The notes: generated from the sequence alone by a model not told the origin. Positions 1 to 12,574 are shown, counted from the first letter of the stretch. The stretch: 64,000 bases of DNA from Acipenser ruthenus (GCF_902713425.1 NC_081223.1:896501-960500); one strand, 5' to 3'. Program-made: numbers and translations.

Positions 1-76
1 AGCCAGGGGTGTTGTGGCCAACTTGTCAATATGTTGAACCTCCTCAAAATATGGTTTTAAAATGGTCAATACTAAC

Positions 77-3000
77 CCTTCTAGTTGTGCCACAGGAGTT
101 GACATTGAAGTAGAAAACCGCATTGATAGCATCAGACTGAAGAGGCCGGCAACTGGGATCCCTTAGAGTTAGTTGACTTGGAGACAAGCTGGGGACAGAT
201 TCCACTTTCACAGCAAGAGCTGCCATAGTTCCATTGGTGAAGCAATCTGAAACACAGCATTTGGATCCAGGTTAAGGAAACGGATTATAGCTTCAATACC
301 ACATCATGCAGCCTTGTGCCAATCTCAAAAGCAGCTATTCTAAAGAATGCTTTGTTTGCAGGAGAGTTACCAATCATCTTTGTAGGGAAACTGCAGGACA
401 GGGAGAAGTCAGCCACCACAACCATGGTCCCAATATCCTTCAAGGTCAAGTCAAGTCTGCTTCTGATGCCTGAAGAACTGATCACCTACAGAGACAATAC
501 ATCAGGTCAGTAATGTGTTGAACCCAAAACAGCTAAACACATTTTAAAGTTCCATCACTTACTTCATATGTGGCATCAACTGAATTGTATGGGACAGTCA
601 TCCAGAAATTGGTAGAGTTGGCATTATACTTGTACAGGGCAAGCAGACTTCCACCAAGTTCTCTTGAGCCCACAAAAGGAATCCAGTTGCGACCCATGTT
701 GCCATATGTTACCATGGTATAGAATGCAGCACCATCACAGTAGCCAGTTACTGTAGGTGGAACTGCAAGAGGAAGAGCAGTTGTCAGGGCAATGGACTGG
801 ATTGGTTAGAAAAAGGTAGTTGTAGACCAAATAGTCAGGCACTTACTGATGTCTTTGAGAATGGCTTCGACTACAGCAGGATGAGTAAAAGGTGTATTCT
901 CTGGCACTATATTCAGCAAGTAGGTCAGGGGCAGAATGTAGGTTCTGGTGTCTGGAGGAGTTACCTGAAAGAGAAAGGGTTTGTAGGATTAAACCCAAAG
1001 TCAGACAGCAAGCAACACGTCCACAGGAAGCAAGTGTTTTCAAAAGGGCCATTGAATGTTTGAACAGGTGGGATGTTACCTTTTGCTTCACATTGGGGTC
1101 CTCAAATGGCACCTGGAGAGTGTAGGTCTTGGACCCATTGGGAAAGACATGCTCCTGGACATTATAACCTTTTAGGTTGGCTTCTGGCACAGTTAACGTC
1201 TCTGGTCCAACTATAATTTTGACCAGCTCCACATCAGGCAGGAATGTCCCCAGGGTCACATTGAACACTCTGGCTTTAGGAACAGTGTCTGAAATTAAAG
1301 CATGCAGTTGAAATGAAGCATATGAAGTGGAGCACTACAAGAAATCCCTTTGATTTACTGCATGTGGACAAGTTCTACATACTGTTTGTGACAACTGGTG
1401 GCCGAGGCATGAAAGGAGTGGTTATTGGATGAAGTACTGTGTACTTGGTCTTCTCAGGCCCATCTTGCCAGGTATGCTCCAGCATTGGTTCAATAGAGTA
1501 AGAGATCACATAGGTGTTGTCCAGTACATGGCTCTGAAAGCACAGAAGCACCTTAGGAGGAAAGCTTTAAAATGAGAAGGATTTTAAAGATGTTGAACTT
1601 CTACATACCTTGTAATATCCACCATCAGCTCCCACAGGAATTTTTACAGTGATTAGCTGGGGACCAACATCCAGTTTATAATCTCTATTATGAATCGTTG
1701 CAGGGTCAAGCTTGCGGCCATCAACTCCCATTTGAACATCAAGGGTAGTAATTTGTGGTGTCGGAACAAGAGGAGGTAGAACACGGGGAACATTCCATGT
1801 AATCATCTGTTCTGTGAAGGCTGTTCCATCTGACAGAAAGGAACACCATAGACTTGATATAGAAAATTCATACATAAACCTAGAACAGTTCTTGAGCACC
1901 ATTGCCCTCCATAAGCTTACTCACCAGTAGGACATGTAACTGCAGTGTCCACCATCATGACCATCCATCTTTGCTTATAAAAGGTGGTTGATCTTAGCAC
2001 AGCCATTGGTACAGTTTGGATCTGTTGGAGGGGAGGGGGAACTTTTACTAAAATAAAAGCAAGACTAAATCTACCTTCATAGTCTGGATATACTGTACTA
2101 GACAACAATGAAGCCTAGACTACTTACCACCTGAGGCTGGCTTTCTGTGGAGTTGTATGCAGCTCTAACCAGAATTCGAGTTGGTGTAGTGTTTATGCCA
2201 TAGCCATTTGTCATGGCCTGAGCAACAGTCATAGTTGTCTTTCTATTTGCTGGGAGATGGAACACAATTTTCCAGATGCTGTTGTCAGCAGCAGTTGCCT
2301 AGCAGAAGAAAATCTCATTAGATTGGGGAGTTTTAACACAAAGCATCCCCAGTCTAAAGGATTTGTCAGAACAGATGTCATGTTTAATAAATAGGAACTA
2401 AAACAAAGTTGAAAGTTTAATGACACATCACTGAAACCGTTCTAGGTTCAGCGGGCATCTAAGGGAACAGAGAAAATCCTCAAATACAACTGCGTACAAA
2501 AGCCTATGTGAAAGCATGTTCTCTGGATCCGATACAGGCAGAGTTTACAGCCATTCATTTGTACTGGACCTTAATACATCAGTGTACCAAACTTTAAGAA
2601 ACCTAAATTGCTCCTATGCAGCAGTCCTCAAAAAGGTAAATCAGGACACATTTATCATGAAGGATTTATAGCCCTGCACATATGAAGCCACTACCTCAGT
2701 GGTTGAAATACAAGGCTTACACCGACAAGAAAGGGTTAATTTCTCCACAATCAATTTCTACCAAAGCAATCACAGAATATATGTATGCAAAGCCAATGCC
2801 TTAAATGTCACACAAATCCAATATGGCCACCCTCTTGGGAGACAGGTTAAAGTTAAGGGGGCCGTTAGATTTTGCTTCCTCTAGATGAGACAGTAGAGTA
2901 GACTTCAATAGGCAAGACAGAGGGGACATGAATGAAGCAAATGCAAAGTCACATGATCCTACCTCAGGGTATGCAAGGGACCAATCAGGATCATCTTGAA

Positions 3001-4280
3001 CAAAGTTTGGCTCAATAAGTGGCACACCTCTTCTCACAGAAACCTAAAAGAGAATTCACATTAGTCATGAGTGAAGCACTTCTGCAGTGACAATTAAAAT
3101 ACCCACACAACCCAACAAGTTATACTGAACAGCATTATCACATCCTGACAGCCCTTACCTCCATGTAGTTTCTTTCACACAGAATCTCCCTCTCTGCCCA
3201 TGGAGAATAGCGGCATGTCATGCTCTGAACATAGGAGGAAGCTGAAGTCATAGCACTGTTTGAGAAGACACTGATTTGTACTGTCAGCTTGTAGGTCTCA
3301 TCATTCTGGAAACAAAGGCTAAAGTTAGTCCCAGCATGTCACCATTAGAAACAAGTTTACAAGAAATAAAATTGACTCACTGTGTTCTGAGCAAAGCAGC
3401 TCACCACAGAAGCAAGGAACTTGGCATTTCCCAAGAAGTCAACAGTTAAGCTATATCCACACTGTGCGGCCAGTCTTGGAGAGAGGGACACAAGCAGCCC
3501 CTTATTGTCTGTAGAAAGAAATTCAGTTGGCCTTTTAAGAAACTGTACACGTGATCAAGCAAGGTAGAGATATAACAAAGTGAACACCCCCACCGCCCCG
3601 TCCCATCTACTTATTGAAACTTTTAAAACTGTATTAGTAGAATTATACGCTCGTTCGGAACAGTGGGTTTAGAGTAAATGATTTCTATTTCTACGCACTT
3701 GCAGTCAACAAATCCGAGTAAGGTTGTAGCAGCACAGGTCTATTATTTAGTGTGATCAGCAACATGCTTTTAAAGCTAACGCAAGATTTTCATATCCTGC
3801 ATCTGAAAAAAAACAAAGATTGGTTGCTGCCAAATAGCGCAGGAGTGCTCTGTACTTAATTCAAATTATTACATTACGAGTCAACAGGCTTTGTACATCA
3901 AAAGCTTTCCATTCAAGAAAAATGATCACTCACCAATCACATTGATGCGAAAATACTTTCCAACAAAAGACTTATCCAACATCATCATCATAACACTCCC
4001 TTGACATTCTGTCCTCACCGAGCCTGTAGAAGACAACGATACTTGAAAACACACAACCGGCAAATAAACAGGAAGCTAAAAGGACAGCTCTGCTGAAGCG
4101 ACCTTTATCGTACCTAGAGGGGGGTTCTGCGTCCAAACTTCAGTGACTAACACTGCTAACAGCAATGTTATTCTGCATTGAAAAAAAAAACACGCAAGTG
4201 AGAAACACACAATAAAATGAACGTTTCTAAAGTAGAGAAAAGATCAACAATTACCCAAATCTAAGACAACACGGCATCAT
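77..4280 (-). CDS. zpax: zpax-like egg-coat ZP protein, copy 1 (3' part outside window)
   Basis: This is the 5' two thirds of an egg-envelope glycoprotein gene whose ZP-domain exons continue left of base 1. Fifteen exons can be read on the minus strand: 4280-4255, 4172-4114, 4023-3934, 3508-3381, 3305-3159, 3043-2963, 2298-2128, 2021-1925, 1829-1609, 1533-1383, 1288-1080, 964-847, 762-563, 485-371 and 246-77. All have GT-AG ends and matching phases, and every exon has exactly the length of its partner in copy 2, 14.84 kb away. The start is an ATG pair in exon 1, giving a short hydrophobic signal peptide completed by exon 2. The protein shows the ECQGSVMMMMLDKSF and GADGGYYK motifs typical of ZPAX/ZP2-type N-terminal regions. 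No break is visible in the part present, so it may be functional. Assignment to ZPAX rather than ZP2 rests on remembered family pattern. Confidence 0.85.
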
Positions 4281-4388
4281 TAAATCCAAGGCAGCCCCGA
4301 CCGTGAACTTCTTTCACCGTTATAAAGAAACAATATTAAAAACAAAACCGTCAGTAGCTGAGTTTGGTGTTCCTTAGAGTGCAATGGG

Positions 4389-4435
4389 TTTATAAAGAGG
4401 TTCAGGTGTTAATGGGAGCTAATTAGCTGCAATTG
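4389..4435 (-). promoter_or_regulatory. Putative zpax copy 1 promoter: TATA box and two E-boxes
   Basis: A TTTATAAA element lies at 4389-4396, about 110 bases before the start codon on the minus strand. CANNTG E-boxes follow upstream at 4403-4408 (CACCTG) and 4430-4435 (CAATTG). In vertebrates zona pellucida genes are activated in oocytes by FIGLA, a bHLH factor that binds E-boxes close to the TATA box. The same arrangement is kept in copy 2. The motifs are seen; the FIGLA role is inference. Confidence 0.45.
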
Positions 4436-4488
4436 ATGCACGCACCTCTTTCATATTAGTCCTCTGATTGTCAGTCAGTACGTTAATT

Positions 4489-4494
4489 ATAATA

Positions 4495-4550
<56 letters not shown>
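4489..4550. repeat. (AAT)n microsatellite upstream of zpax copy 1
   Basis: About 20 uninterrupted AAT units. The same repeat, slightly longer, sits at the same place upstream of copy 2, so it was included in the duplication. Similarity between the two copies stops about 70 bases further on, near 4,620. Confidence 0.95.
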
Positions 4551-4551
<1 letters not shown>

Positions 4552-4621
4552 CCATTTAGAAGATTGTACTTTGAAATTAAGTTTGTCAGAAGTACGTACG
4601 GATCAAACTGGACTGTCACCG

Positions 4622-5400
4622 ACAAGGACTGTCTGATTAAAGGCTCAGCTATGGAGGCATGTAGTAAACAAACCCCAGGTGCTGTAATACTTGTATCCGG
4701 GACAACAGAAATCGTACCATGGTAAAATAAATAGTATCATATAGTACCGTGGTGTAGTGTTGCATTATACTGTAGATACCAGGATACTGAATGTTTTAGT
4801 ATAAACATATCAAATACTGGCATTATTATATTTGGAGGAAAACAGTCAGTTGATATAAATGATATGTGGTCCAGTTACCATACCAGGTACCTATTGCTGT
4901 TGTTTTTCAGCTCTGATGACTGGTGCTGAACTGAGCGACCAAGAACTCCAGAAAAATTGTACCTTCTTATACTGGACCATGCAAATACACAGGTACAGTG
5001 AACTTGATAAAGGATTGTCAGTATTACCATTAAAAATGTAGGAATAAAGGAATAAACAATGATGCAAATGTATTTGACTCTATTCACATCCCCGCACATT
5101 TAAAATCCTGCACAGGTTGGGTGCCTCTCAACTCAGATTAAGGTTGATACTGTATAAATGCAGAACCAATCGTTCCAGATGGATGAGACCATTCATTTTT
5201 AAATACATGTAATTCGATTTTTCATTTGGTATTATTTGTATTGAGGCAGGGAGGCTGCAGTTGTTTCTAAGCGACAATGAATCTGGAATAACATTCTTAG
5301 TGTTCGTGCCATACGACTTTGTGTCATCAAAGCTGTTTCTGGTGACGTGCAGTCGATTATATTTGGAATCTTTTGTTGTCGTTCAGTATTTTCTCAAATA
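4622..5400. other. Non-coding stretch, no gene recognised
   Basis: AT-rich sequence just outside the zpax duplication. The only open frames are short and have no recognisable motifs or splice context. Confidence 0.6.
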
Positions 5401-5454
5401 AGACGACAAATTAATAGCTCAGTTGGTTAGAGTGAAAGAAACTTCCATCAGTCA

Positions 5455-5527
5455 GCCCGGCTAGCTCAGTCGGTAGAGCATGAGACTCTTAATCTCAGGG
5501 TCGTGGGTTCGAGCCCTATGTTGGGTA
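5455..5527 (+). tRNA. tRNA-Lys (CTT), diverged copy
   Basis: The sequence matches the vertebrate tRNA-Lys cloverleaf with anticodon CTT in a 7-base loop, a normal A box and a B-box core GGTTCGAG. The acceptor and T stems pair only with several G:T wobbles, because four C positions kept in the other copies are T or A here. No T-run terminator follows directly. It may be a decaying gene. It is the leftmost of three Lys copies (also 34,452 and 38,900). Confidence 0.7.
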
Positions 5528-5871
5528 TCCTCTTCAAACACAAATTGAAGATGTTGCTTCAAGACAACGGAGCAAAGTCTGATTCTGTTCACATTGTATA
5601 CAGTATTGCAACAAAATTACTTATTGGTCACTGTCATATAGCAATTGCTATTGTAAAATGCGTGCATCGTTTATAGCTACAACGATATTGAAATAAATAA
5701 TCTTACTCTTTTGGGTTGGCTTCAATCCATTTCTTTTTTTACACTTGTCTTAACATCATTCATGGAGCATCAGTTGGTATGTGCGTAATAAACCCAATCG
5801 GGCCTTGATACGAGAACCCTAGTGTGTGCTGAAATAAATAACGCGGTTTTCTACAATAACAAATGCAGCTT

Positions 5872-5982
5872 ATCAGAATGGCCGAGTGTTCTAAGGTGCC
5901 AGCCTCAAGGACTCTATCTTTCCAAAGAATTTTGTGTTCTGGTCTCTGAATGGAGGAGTGGGTTCAAATCCCACTTTTGACA
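5872..5982 (+). pseudogene. tRNA-Leu (CAA) pseudogene with intron
   Basis: Both halves of an intron-containing tRNA-Leu are recognisable: the CAGAATGGCCGAGTG 5' half, anticodon CAA followed by a short intron, the long variable arm and the GTGGGTTCAAATCCCAC T arm. The first base and positions in the D and anticodon arms depart from the consensus, so correct folding is unlikely. It follows the Lys copy at the same distance as in the block at 34.4-35.0 kb. Confidence 0.7.
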
Positions 5983-6093
5983 GTTCAATTTTACGTATTT
6001 TTAAAAAGAATACATTTCTTTATTTTACTATAAAAGATTGTTTTAAGGAAATCAACAGCTGATACCAAACTCTTCTCAGCACTCAATACCATT

Positions 6094-9000
6094 TTAGAAG
6101 TTGATTTGCTATTTGATTGGTTTCCACACTGTTTAGCTGTTCTTTTCCCACCCAGCTGTTATATTAATCAGGAAGGCTATTACCGCGGCCAGCACGAAGC
6201 GCCAGCAAACAGAAGAGCCTCAACAAAAGAGCCGGGAGTCTAGCTGTGGGAGTCCAGCGAGGGGAGGCCTGCCTCGAGACGCTGTTCGAATAGATCCTAA
6301 CCTCACAGTGCTCTGGAAGATGCCATCTACTAGTCAGGTCTGTACCCTCCACCCCACCGCTCCCACTGTACCTATTTGTTTTGCCTGTCCTGCTGTGATT
6401 GTCTCTCACATCCCTGTTCTGTCCTCTCGTCCTCGTCCTCTGCCCTCTCTCCGCCGCTGCTCCTCCAACCCCTCTAACCTCATCCCTCTGCCTCCCCCCC
6501 CCTCCCGCACACTCTCTGGTGCACTCTGGAACTGTCACTCTTCTGCTAACAAAGCTGATTTCATCTCTGCCTTTGCCTCCCACCTCTCTCTCTCTCTCGA
6601 TTTCCTTGCTCTCACCGAAACCTGGCTGTCCCCTGATAACACTGTAACTCCTGCTGCCCTGTCCTCTCTCTACGTCCTGTCCCATACTCCGCGTCTCACT
6701 GGATAGGGAGGTGGGACTGGTCTTCTCCTCTCATCCTCCTTACTCTTTTCGGTCCCCTCCGACCTCTCCTCACTCTCTTTTAATACCTTTGAATTTCATG
6801 CTGTCCAACTAAACTCTCCCTGTGAACTCCTGTTAATTGTACTGTACCGTCCCACTGAACCTCTCGCTCACTTTCTAGATGAACTCGACTATCTACTCTC
6901 CTCCGTCCTCTCTGTCTAGCCCAACTGTCCTGTTAGGTGACTTCAATATCCATCTCTCCAACCCCAGCCACTCTGCCGGATTCCTCCCTCTCCTTCACTC
7001 CTTCGACTTCTGTCTCTCTCCACCCCCCCTACCCACAAAGCTGGTCGTCAACTGGACCTCACCATCTCTTTTTCTCTGTCTCTCCCCTCTCTCCCTGCTC
7101 CTCCTACCCCCACTGTCACCTCTTGTCGTAACCTCCGCTCTCTCTCCCCCTCTGTCCTTGCCTCCACTGCTCTCTCTCACCTCCCTCCTATCGACTCCTT
7201 CTCACAACTCTCCGTAGACACTGCTACCTCCACCCTCTTCTCCTCCCTCACCTCCCTCTGTCCCCTCACCTTCCAACCTGCTCGCCCCTCCTCTCCGCTC
7301 CGCTCAGCAAGAATCACATCTGCTGAAAAGAAATGGAAGAGAACCAAACTCCCTGCTGCCCTAGACCTTTACCGCACTCTCCTATCCTCCTCCTCTACTC
7401 TCTCCTCTGCTAAATGTACTTCTTTCCAATCTGTAATCCAAGCCTCCACTAACAATCCACATAAACTATTCTCTACCTTCTCCTCCATCCTAAACCCTTC
7501 CCCCCTCCTCCTCCCTCCTCTATCTCCTCTGATGACTTTGCCTCTTTCTTCTCTTCTAAAATCTCAGATATCCGCAAACTCTTTAACACCTCTCCCTCCC
7601 CCGCGCCCCCTCCTGCTCCAACCCCTACACCCACTGCATCCCCTACTAACTCACCCTCCTTCTCCAGCTTCTCTTCCCTCTCAGACTCTGACCTCTCCTC
7701 CCTGCTCCAGGGTCACAAACCCACCACGTGTGCCCTGGACCCCCTCCCCACTCACCTCTTTCAAGCTGCTGCTCCTGCTCTACTTCCCTTCATCTCCTCC
7801 CTTCTCAACACCGCTCTACTTTCTGGTCTTTTTCCCTCTGCCTTCAAAAAAGCCTCTATCACTCCCCTCCTCAAAAAACCTACCCTCGACCCCACCTCCC
7901 TCCATAGCTACCGTCCTGTCTCCCTCCTACCCTTCCTCTTCAAAACCCTCGAGCGGACTGTACACCGCCAGCTCTCTGCTTTCCTGTCCAACCACTCTCT
8001 GCTCGACCCTCTCCAATCTGGCTTCCGCTCTGCTCACTCCACTGAAACTGCCCTCCTGTCTGTCACCAACTCACTTAAGTCTGCCCGAGCTGCCTCTCTC
8101 TCCTCTGTCCTAATTCTCCTCGACCTCTCTGCTGCCTTTGACACTGTTGATCACTCTATTCTACTTTCATCTCTCGCTGACCTGGGGATCTCTGGCACTG
8201 CTCTGGCCTGGTTCTCCCCCTACCTCTCCAACCGCACTTACCAGGTAACCTGGCGTGGAGCCACCTCCACACCTCACCCTCTCTTAACAGGAGTCCCCCA
8301 AGGGTCAGTTTTGGGTCCTCTCCTGTTCTCTCTCTACACCCGCTCCCTGGGCCCCTCTCATCGCATCCTATGGTTTCTCATACCATTTCTATGCTGATGA
8401 TGCTCAGATTTTCCTCTCCTTCCCCACCTCTGACTCCACCATCTCCTCCCGTATCTCTACCTGTCTGTCTGCTATTTCCTCCTGGATGCACTAGCATCAC
8501 CTCAAACTCAACCTCTCTAAATCTGACCTCCTTTTCTTTCCCTCCTCCTCCCCCTCCTCTGATCTCTCTATCTCTGTTCCTCTGGAATCTACCACACTCT
8601 CTCCCTCTTCCTCTGCTAAGAATCTCGGAGTCTCCCTGGACCCCTGCCTCTCTTATTCCCAGCACATCTCCACTCTGGAAGACACTTGCCGATTCTTCCT
8701 GAGCAACATCCGAAGAATCCGAGCCTTCCTCACCAACTATGCCACCCAGCTCCTGGTCCAGGCCTTGGTACTCTCCTGCCTAGACTACTGCAACTCCCTC
8801 CTGGCTGGCCTCCCTGCGTCCGTCACCCGTCCGCTCCAGCTCATCCAGAACTCCGCTGCCCGCCTGGTGTTCTCTCTGCCTCGCTTCTCCCACGCAACTC
8901 CACTACTCCGCTCACTCCACTGGCTCCCAATCACCGCTCGCATCCAGTTCAAGACTCTTGTACTAGCCTACAGATGCCTTGACCAGACTGCACCCAGCTA

Positions 9001-9560
9001 CCTCCAGACCCTCATCTCTCACTACACCCCCACTCGACCTCTCCGCTCCTCCTGCACTAGAAGACTGGCTCTACCTCCTCTACGCTCCCCTGCCTCCAGA
9101 GCCCACTCCTTCTCCATCCTCGCCCCGCAGTGGTGGAATGACCTTCCTACAGATGTCAGGACTGCCCAGTCCCTGACCACCTTCCGGCGCCTCCTCAAGA
9201 CTTACCTCTTCAGACAGCACCTGTAGAACTCCTCTGTTTTTCCCCTGGGACACTTATCACCCTTCCTTAAATGCACTTTACTTGCTCTTATCTGCCCCCT
9301 ATTTTACTGCATCTAATCCTGTACTTTAGAGTACTCTAATCTGTCAAGTGTTATTTAATCTGTAGTATTTTGTATTTAATTATATCCTGATGTAACTATC
9401 ACTGACACTGTTATCTGCTCCGTTATTGAATTGTATTTTGTCATATTTGTACTTGCTAGAACCAAAGTCATTGTATTTATCTTGCTCTTAATTGTATTAA
9501 TACTGTACTGTGATTCTTGAAATGTATTTTGGTTTACGACTATAAGTCGCCCTGGATGCA
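6094..9560 (+). mobile_element. L2-clade LINE, degenerate copy
   Basis: A CT-rich non-LTR retrotransposon. Endonuclease motifs are visible (LTETWLSPDN near 6,620; LLGDFNIHL near 6,940), then the reverse-transcriptase [12 protein letters not shown] and FYADDAQIF box near 8,290-8,410, then the conserved C-terminal tail ([12 protein letters not shown] to PQWWNDLP, 8,765-9,226) usual in L2/CR1-clade elements. The frame is broken many times, and about 80 bases of the endonuclease/RT spacer near 7,063 are missing compared with the copy at 47 kb. The 3' end stops inside the tail CGCCCTGGAT. The 5' end joins tRNA-block repeat sequence at about 6,093. Confidence 0.9.
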
Positions 9561-9845
9561 GCAGCAAAGGTCATTCAAAATGATCTAGACAGCATTCAGA
9601 ACTGGACAGACATATGGCAAATGACATTTAATAGAGGTGTAAAGTACTGCACACAGGCAATACATTTCTTCCCCCTTTCTATATTTGTTAATTGTGGGCT
9701 CTAGTTTTTTTTTTTTTTTAACATCACTGAGTCCCTTGTCCCTGTGCAACCGCAATGTAGAAACATATAGAGAATGTATGGGATAATAAACATCACTGCT
9801 GTTTCTATTAAAGCGTGTTTATTTATTTATAATACTGGAGCCTGT

Positions 9846-10400
9846 CTTAATAATGTATTACATTCTGAATATGAATATAGCTGAATTATTAATTGTAAAT
9901 AATACTTAGAATACCAGATACATATTTAGCATTAAAAAGCAATACATGTGATTTATTTAAACAGTCGTTCATTATTTTGTGTATCAGCCGCCACACAAAG
10001 CTGAGCACTGTGCGGTATACTGTAATGATGCTCCAGTCAGTCTGCCGGACTGCACCTGAACCATCTTAAAAACACGAAGCCCCTAATAAGCTAATTTGTA
10101 AAATTTAGTAAAGAATTGCGCTAATATAACGAAGCTAAATTTGAACTCCTAGCTGGAGCAACGAGAGAGGGCGAGAGGGCGGGGCAGAGAAGGAGGGGGA
10201 GACGCTGCTAGGCAACCGGCTCGTGAACATTCCACTCAGCTGAGCAGAGACCGTTAGGATTTAAAAATGCGAACGTTCCGAGCGGCGTTAGGCGCTTCGT
10301 TAAATTAACACACCGTTGCTGGCATTTTAATTTTGAAGATGACTATATTTTAAATAATTAAATAGCACTGTATTAAAAAAAAATACTTCAGTTCCAGACC
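9846..10400 (-). repeat. Inverted copy of the 23.4/35.2/39.7-kb interspersed repeat
   Basis: The reverse complement of this stretch matches the part of the larger repeat at about 23,340-23,880, including the CG-rich core around GAAGCGCCTAACGCCGCTCG. It ends before the Penelope fragment found in the other three copies, so core and Penelope part were probably separate elements. Family not recognised. Confidence 0.8.
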
Positions 10401-11199
10401 GTTTTCCAACAAATAAAAAGAAGTGCGTATTTATAATAAGTATATTTGTTATGATATTAAGACTAAACAAATGTGCTACAGTTTGGTGTGTAATTTATTT
10501 ATTAAATGTTGTAGTATTTCTTTTTTTTCTTTTTTTAATATTGTATTGTTTTCACAAAATAACATCCATACATTATCAGTTCATCTGCTAGAGTAATCAA
10601 ATCACAAATATTACTCGTCAGTAATTCATACATAGACACTCTGTGGTAACTTCAAGAAGTTAAAATGTAAGGCTGGATTGTGTTATGTTAAACTATACAC
10701 CACATTAGCACTCCGAGAAACATAGAAATTGATAATTTGTAAAGAATTAGCTGTGGGATCATAATCAGAATTATGGATGCATGGATTTTTGATTAAAATA
10801 CACCCACATGTATTTTTGTTTCATGTCGTAATTTATTTATTAATTTCATTTTAACCCCTTGCTGGTGTCACGGCTTGTCTCTGTATCAATTCACTGATAT
10901 TTGAGGTTTTGTTTAGTACACACTAGCAGGTGATCTGATAATCTTATTGATGTTATTTTGTGAAAACAATAACACGTTAATACTGTGCTACAAAAAATGA
11001 CTCGCCGTGTTGTAACTTGTGCGGGTGATGTCATGGGTTGTCATGGCAGCGCCGATCATCACGGGAGGGGTTATCAGTGGTTGTCGGAGAAACGCTGGAG
11101 TTCCGCTGGCTTCCGAGGTATCCAACCCGAATATCTAAATCAATACAGTGACAACAAAGTAATGTGACATATAAACCTAATGACTACATTAATGAAGCA
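10401..11199. other. AT-rich intergenic DNA, nothing recognised
   Basis: Only short uninformative open frames and A/T runs. No splice-bounded coding sequence, tRNA or repeat family was recognised. Confidence 0.5.
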
Positions 11200-11351
11200 G
11201 TAATACACGACAGGGTGTGTGTGTGTTATCATGAGGTAATATCACCACGCCTTGGGTGCGTTGGGAGGCACTAGACGAAGTGGAGTTCTTCAACCGCCCA
11301 GGAAGTGGTGATATATCTCATGATAACACACACACCCTGGAGTGTATTATT
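11200..11351. repeat. Foldback (hairpin) element, MITE-like
   Basis: Two near-perfect inverted arms of about 47 bases (11,200-11,248 and 11,305-11,351) share ACACACACACCCTG, TCATGATAAC and GTGGTGATAT blocks and flank a spacer of about 56 bases. No open frame is present. It could be a MITE or another foldback DNA element; no clear target duplication was found. Confidence 0.7.
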
Positions 11352-12388
11352 GCTATTATTAAATGGGGCTATGAGCGTGTTGTTGTTGGTAAATAAAGAA
11401 GACTTAAAACCTTATTTTAATAATTTTTCTTTGTGTCACCATCCTCTGAGAGAAGTAGTTCTACAGTAACTAAAAATGGTGAGATTAACAATTAAACATT
11501 TGATTTTAATCCGTTTTGTAGAATATTTTCTTTTTCGGGGCTTGGCTAATAGTTTCTTGTTCATTCTTTGTATATATTGAACTGGATCATTGTTTCAACG
11601 TGTATGTCTGGGTTTTGTCCAGTAGATGGAGCTGCTGCTGTTGTGATGTTTTGTTTAGCAGAATGCAGTTCACGCACCGTGTTACAAACGGGACGGCGCT
11701 GCACAGAGCGGTACAAACTGTGCAATTAAAATCTCCGGTAGTACTACAGACGGGCCGCCGATAATCATCTCTGATTAACCCAACATGAATATAAATACAA
11801 ACCCAGTCTGTTTCAAAGAACACTCAGAGTGACGGCGCCGGAGAGTCTGCGAGCAGGTTTAATAATATGAATGCGCCTGCTCGAGTATTGCATCAAACTC
11901 AGCGTCCTCTATATAATAAACACATTACACAAGGGGTTGCCAGCGGGTGTAGTGAATTTAGTTCCAATAACTCAGCGCTCTCTCATATATTCTGTATTTT
12001 ATCGAACAGCTCAAAGAATGGAACTTCTGGTTCGGACTGGTACGCGGATCTAAAGATTCCCCGCATCGGGTGTACCGGTTTGTTACGGAACGTGTTTCGT
12101 AAAATGAGTTTATCCAGTAACAGACAATATAAACCACAGTGAAAACAAACATGAAGAGAACATGTTGCCAAGTAGTGGTTTGTTTAACCAATTCCTCATA
12201 AAAATAAGACTCAGTTGTACACACAGTATTAAAAACTGAAAAGCTAAACTAATCCCTTACTTGGAGCTCTCACCATGGACCACTTCCAGTAAAAGATGTA
12301 TAAACCGCAGTGAACAAAATAAAAACTTCCATTCATAACAGAAAAAGACAACGAACAACCCAAATAAATCTACACACTTTCTGTGATG
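11352..12388. other. Intergenic DNA, nothing recognised
   Basis: Mixed-composition sequence with open frames below 95 codons on both strands and no recognisable domains, splice pattern or repeat family. Confidence 0.5.
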
Positions 12389-12391
12389 CTA

Positions 12392-12574
12392 GAACATGAT
12401 GAATTTTATTGGTAATTTCACCCTAAAAACTTTGCATACTGAATGTAGCACATCAAAAGCAAGAAGGAATATAAAAATAGGGTTACAGCTCCATGGAGTA
12501 GGAAAGTCTTTGCCCCCGGGTTCACAATGAATTAATGAAGGGTCCTTGAATAACACACCATCTTGAATGGCCTG
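12392..12574 (-). other. Possible extra 3' exon downstream of zpax copy 2
   Basis: On the minus strand a good acceptor (pyrimidine tract ending TTATCAG, about 12,575) opens a frame of about 60 codons that stops at 12,392, with an AATAAA signal at about 12,405. It could be an alternative terminal or 3'-UTR exon of zpax copy 2, or chance. The protein is not recognised. Confidence 0.2.

Noticed and set aside
4419-4725. Poly-Leu and poly-Asn ORFs near 4.5 and 19.4 kb
   Set aside because: Translations of the (AAT)n arrays.
5340-5455. A second complete tRNA before tRNA-Lys
   Set aside because: Only an A-box-like 5' half is present; no anticodon arm or T arm follows.
6164-8702. Many Ser/Pro/Leu-rich plus-strand and Arg/Gly-rich minus-strand ORFs in the LINEs
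   Set aside because: CT-rich LINE coding sequence gives long shadows in every frame; only frames with endonuclease or RT motifs are meaningful.
10985-12224. ORFs of 60-91 codons between the hairpin and zpax copy 2
   Set aside because: Overlapping short frames on both strands, no domain or splice support.
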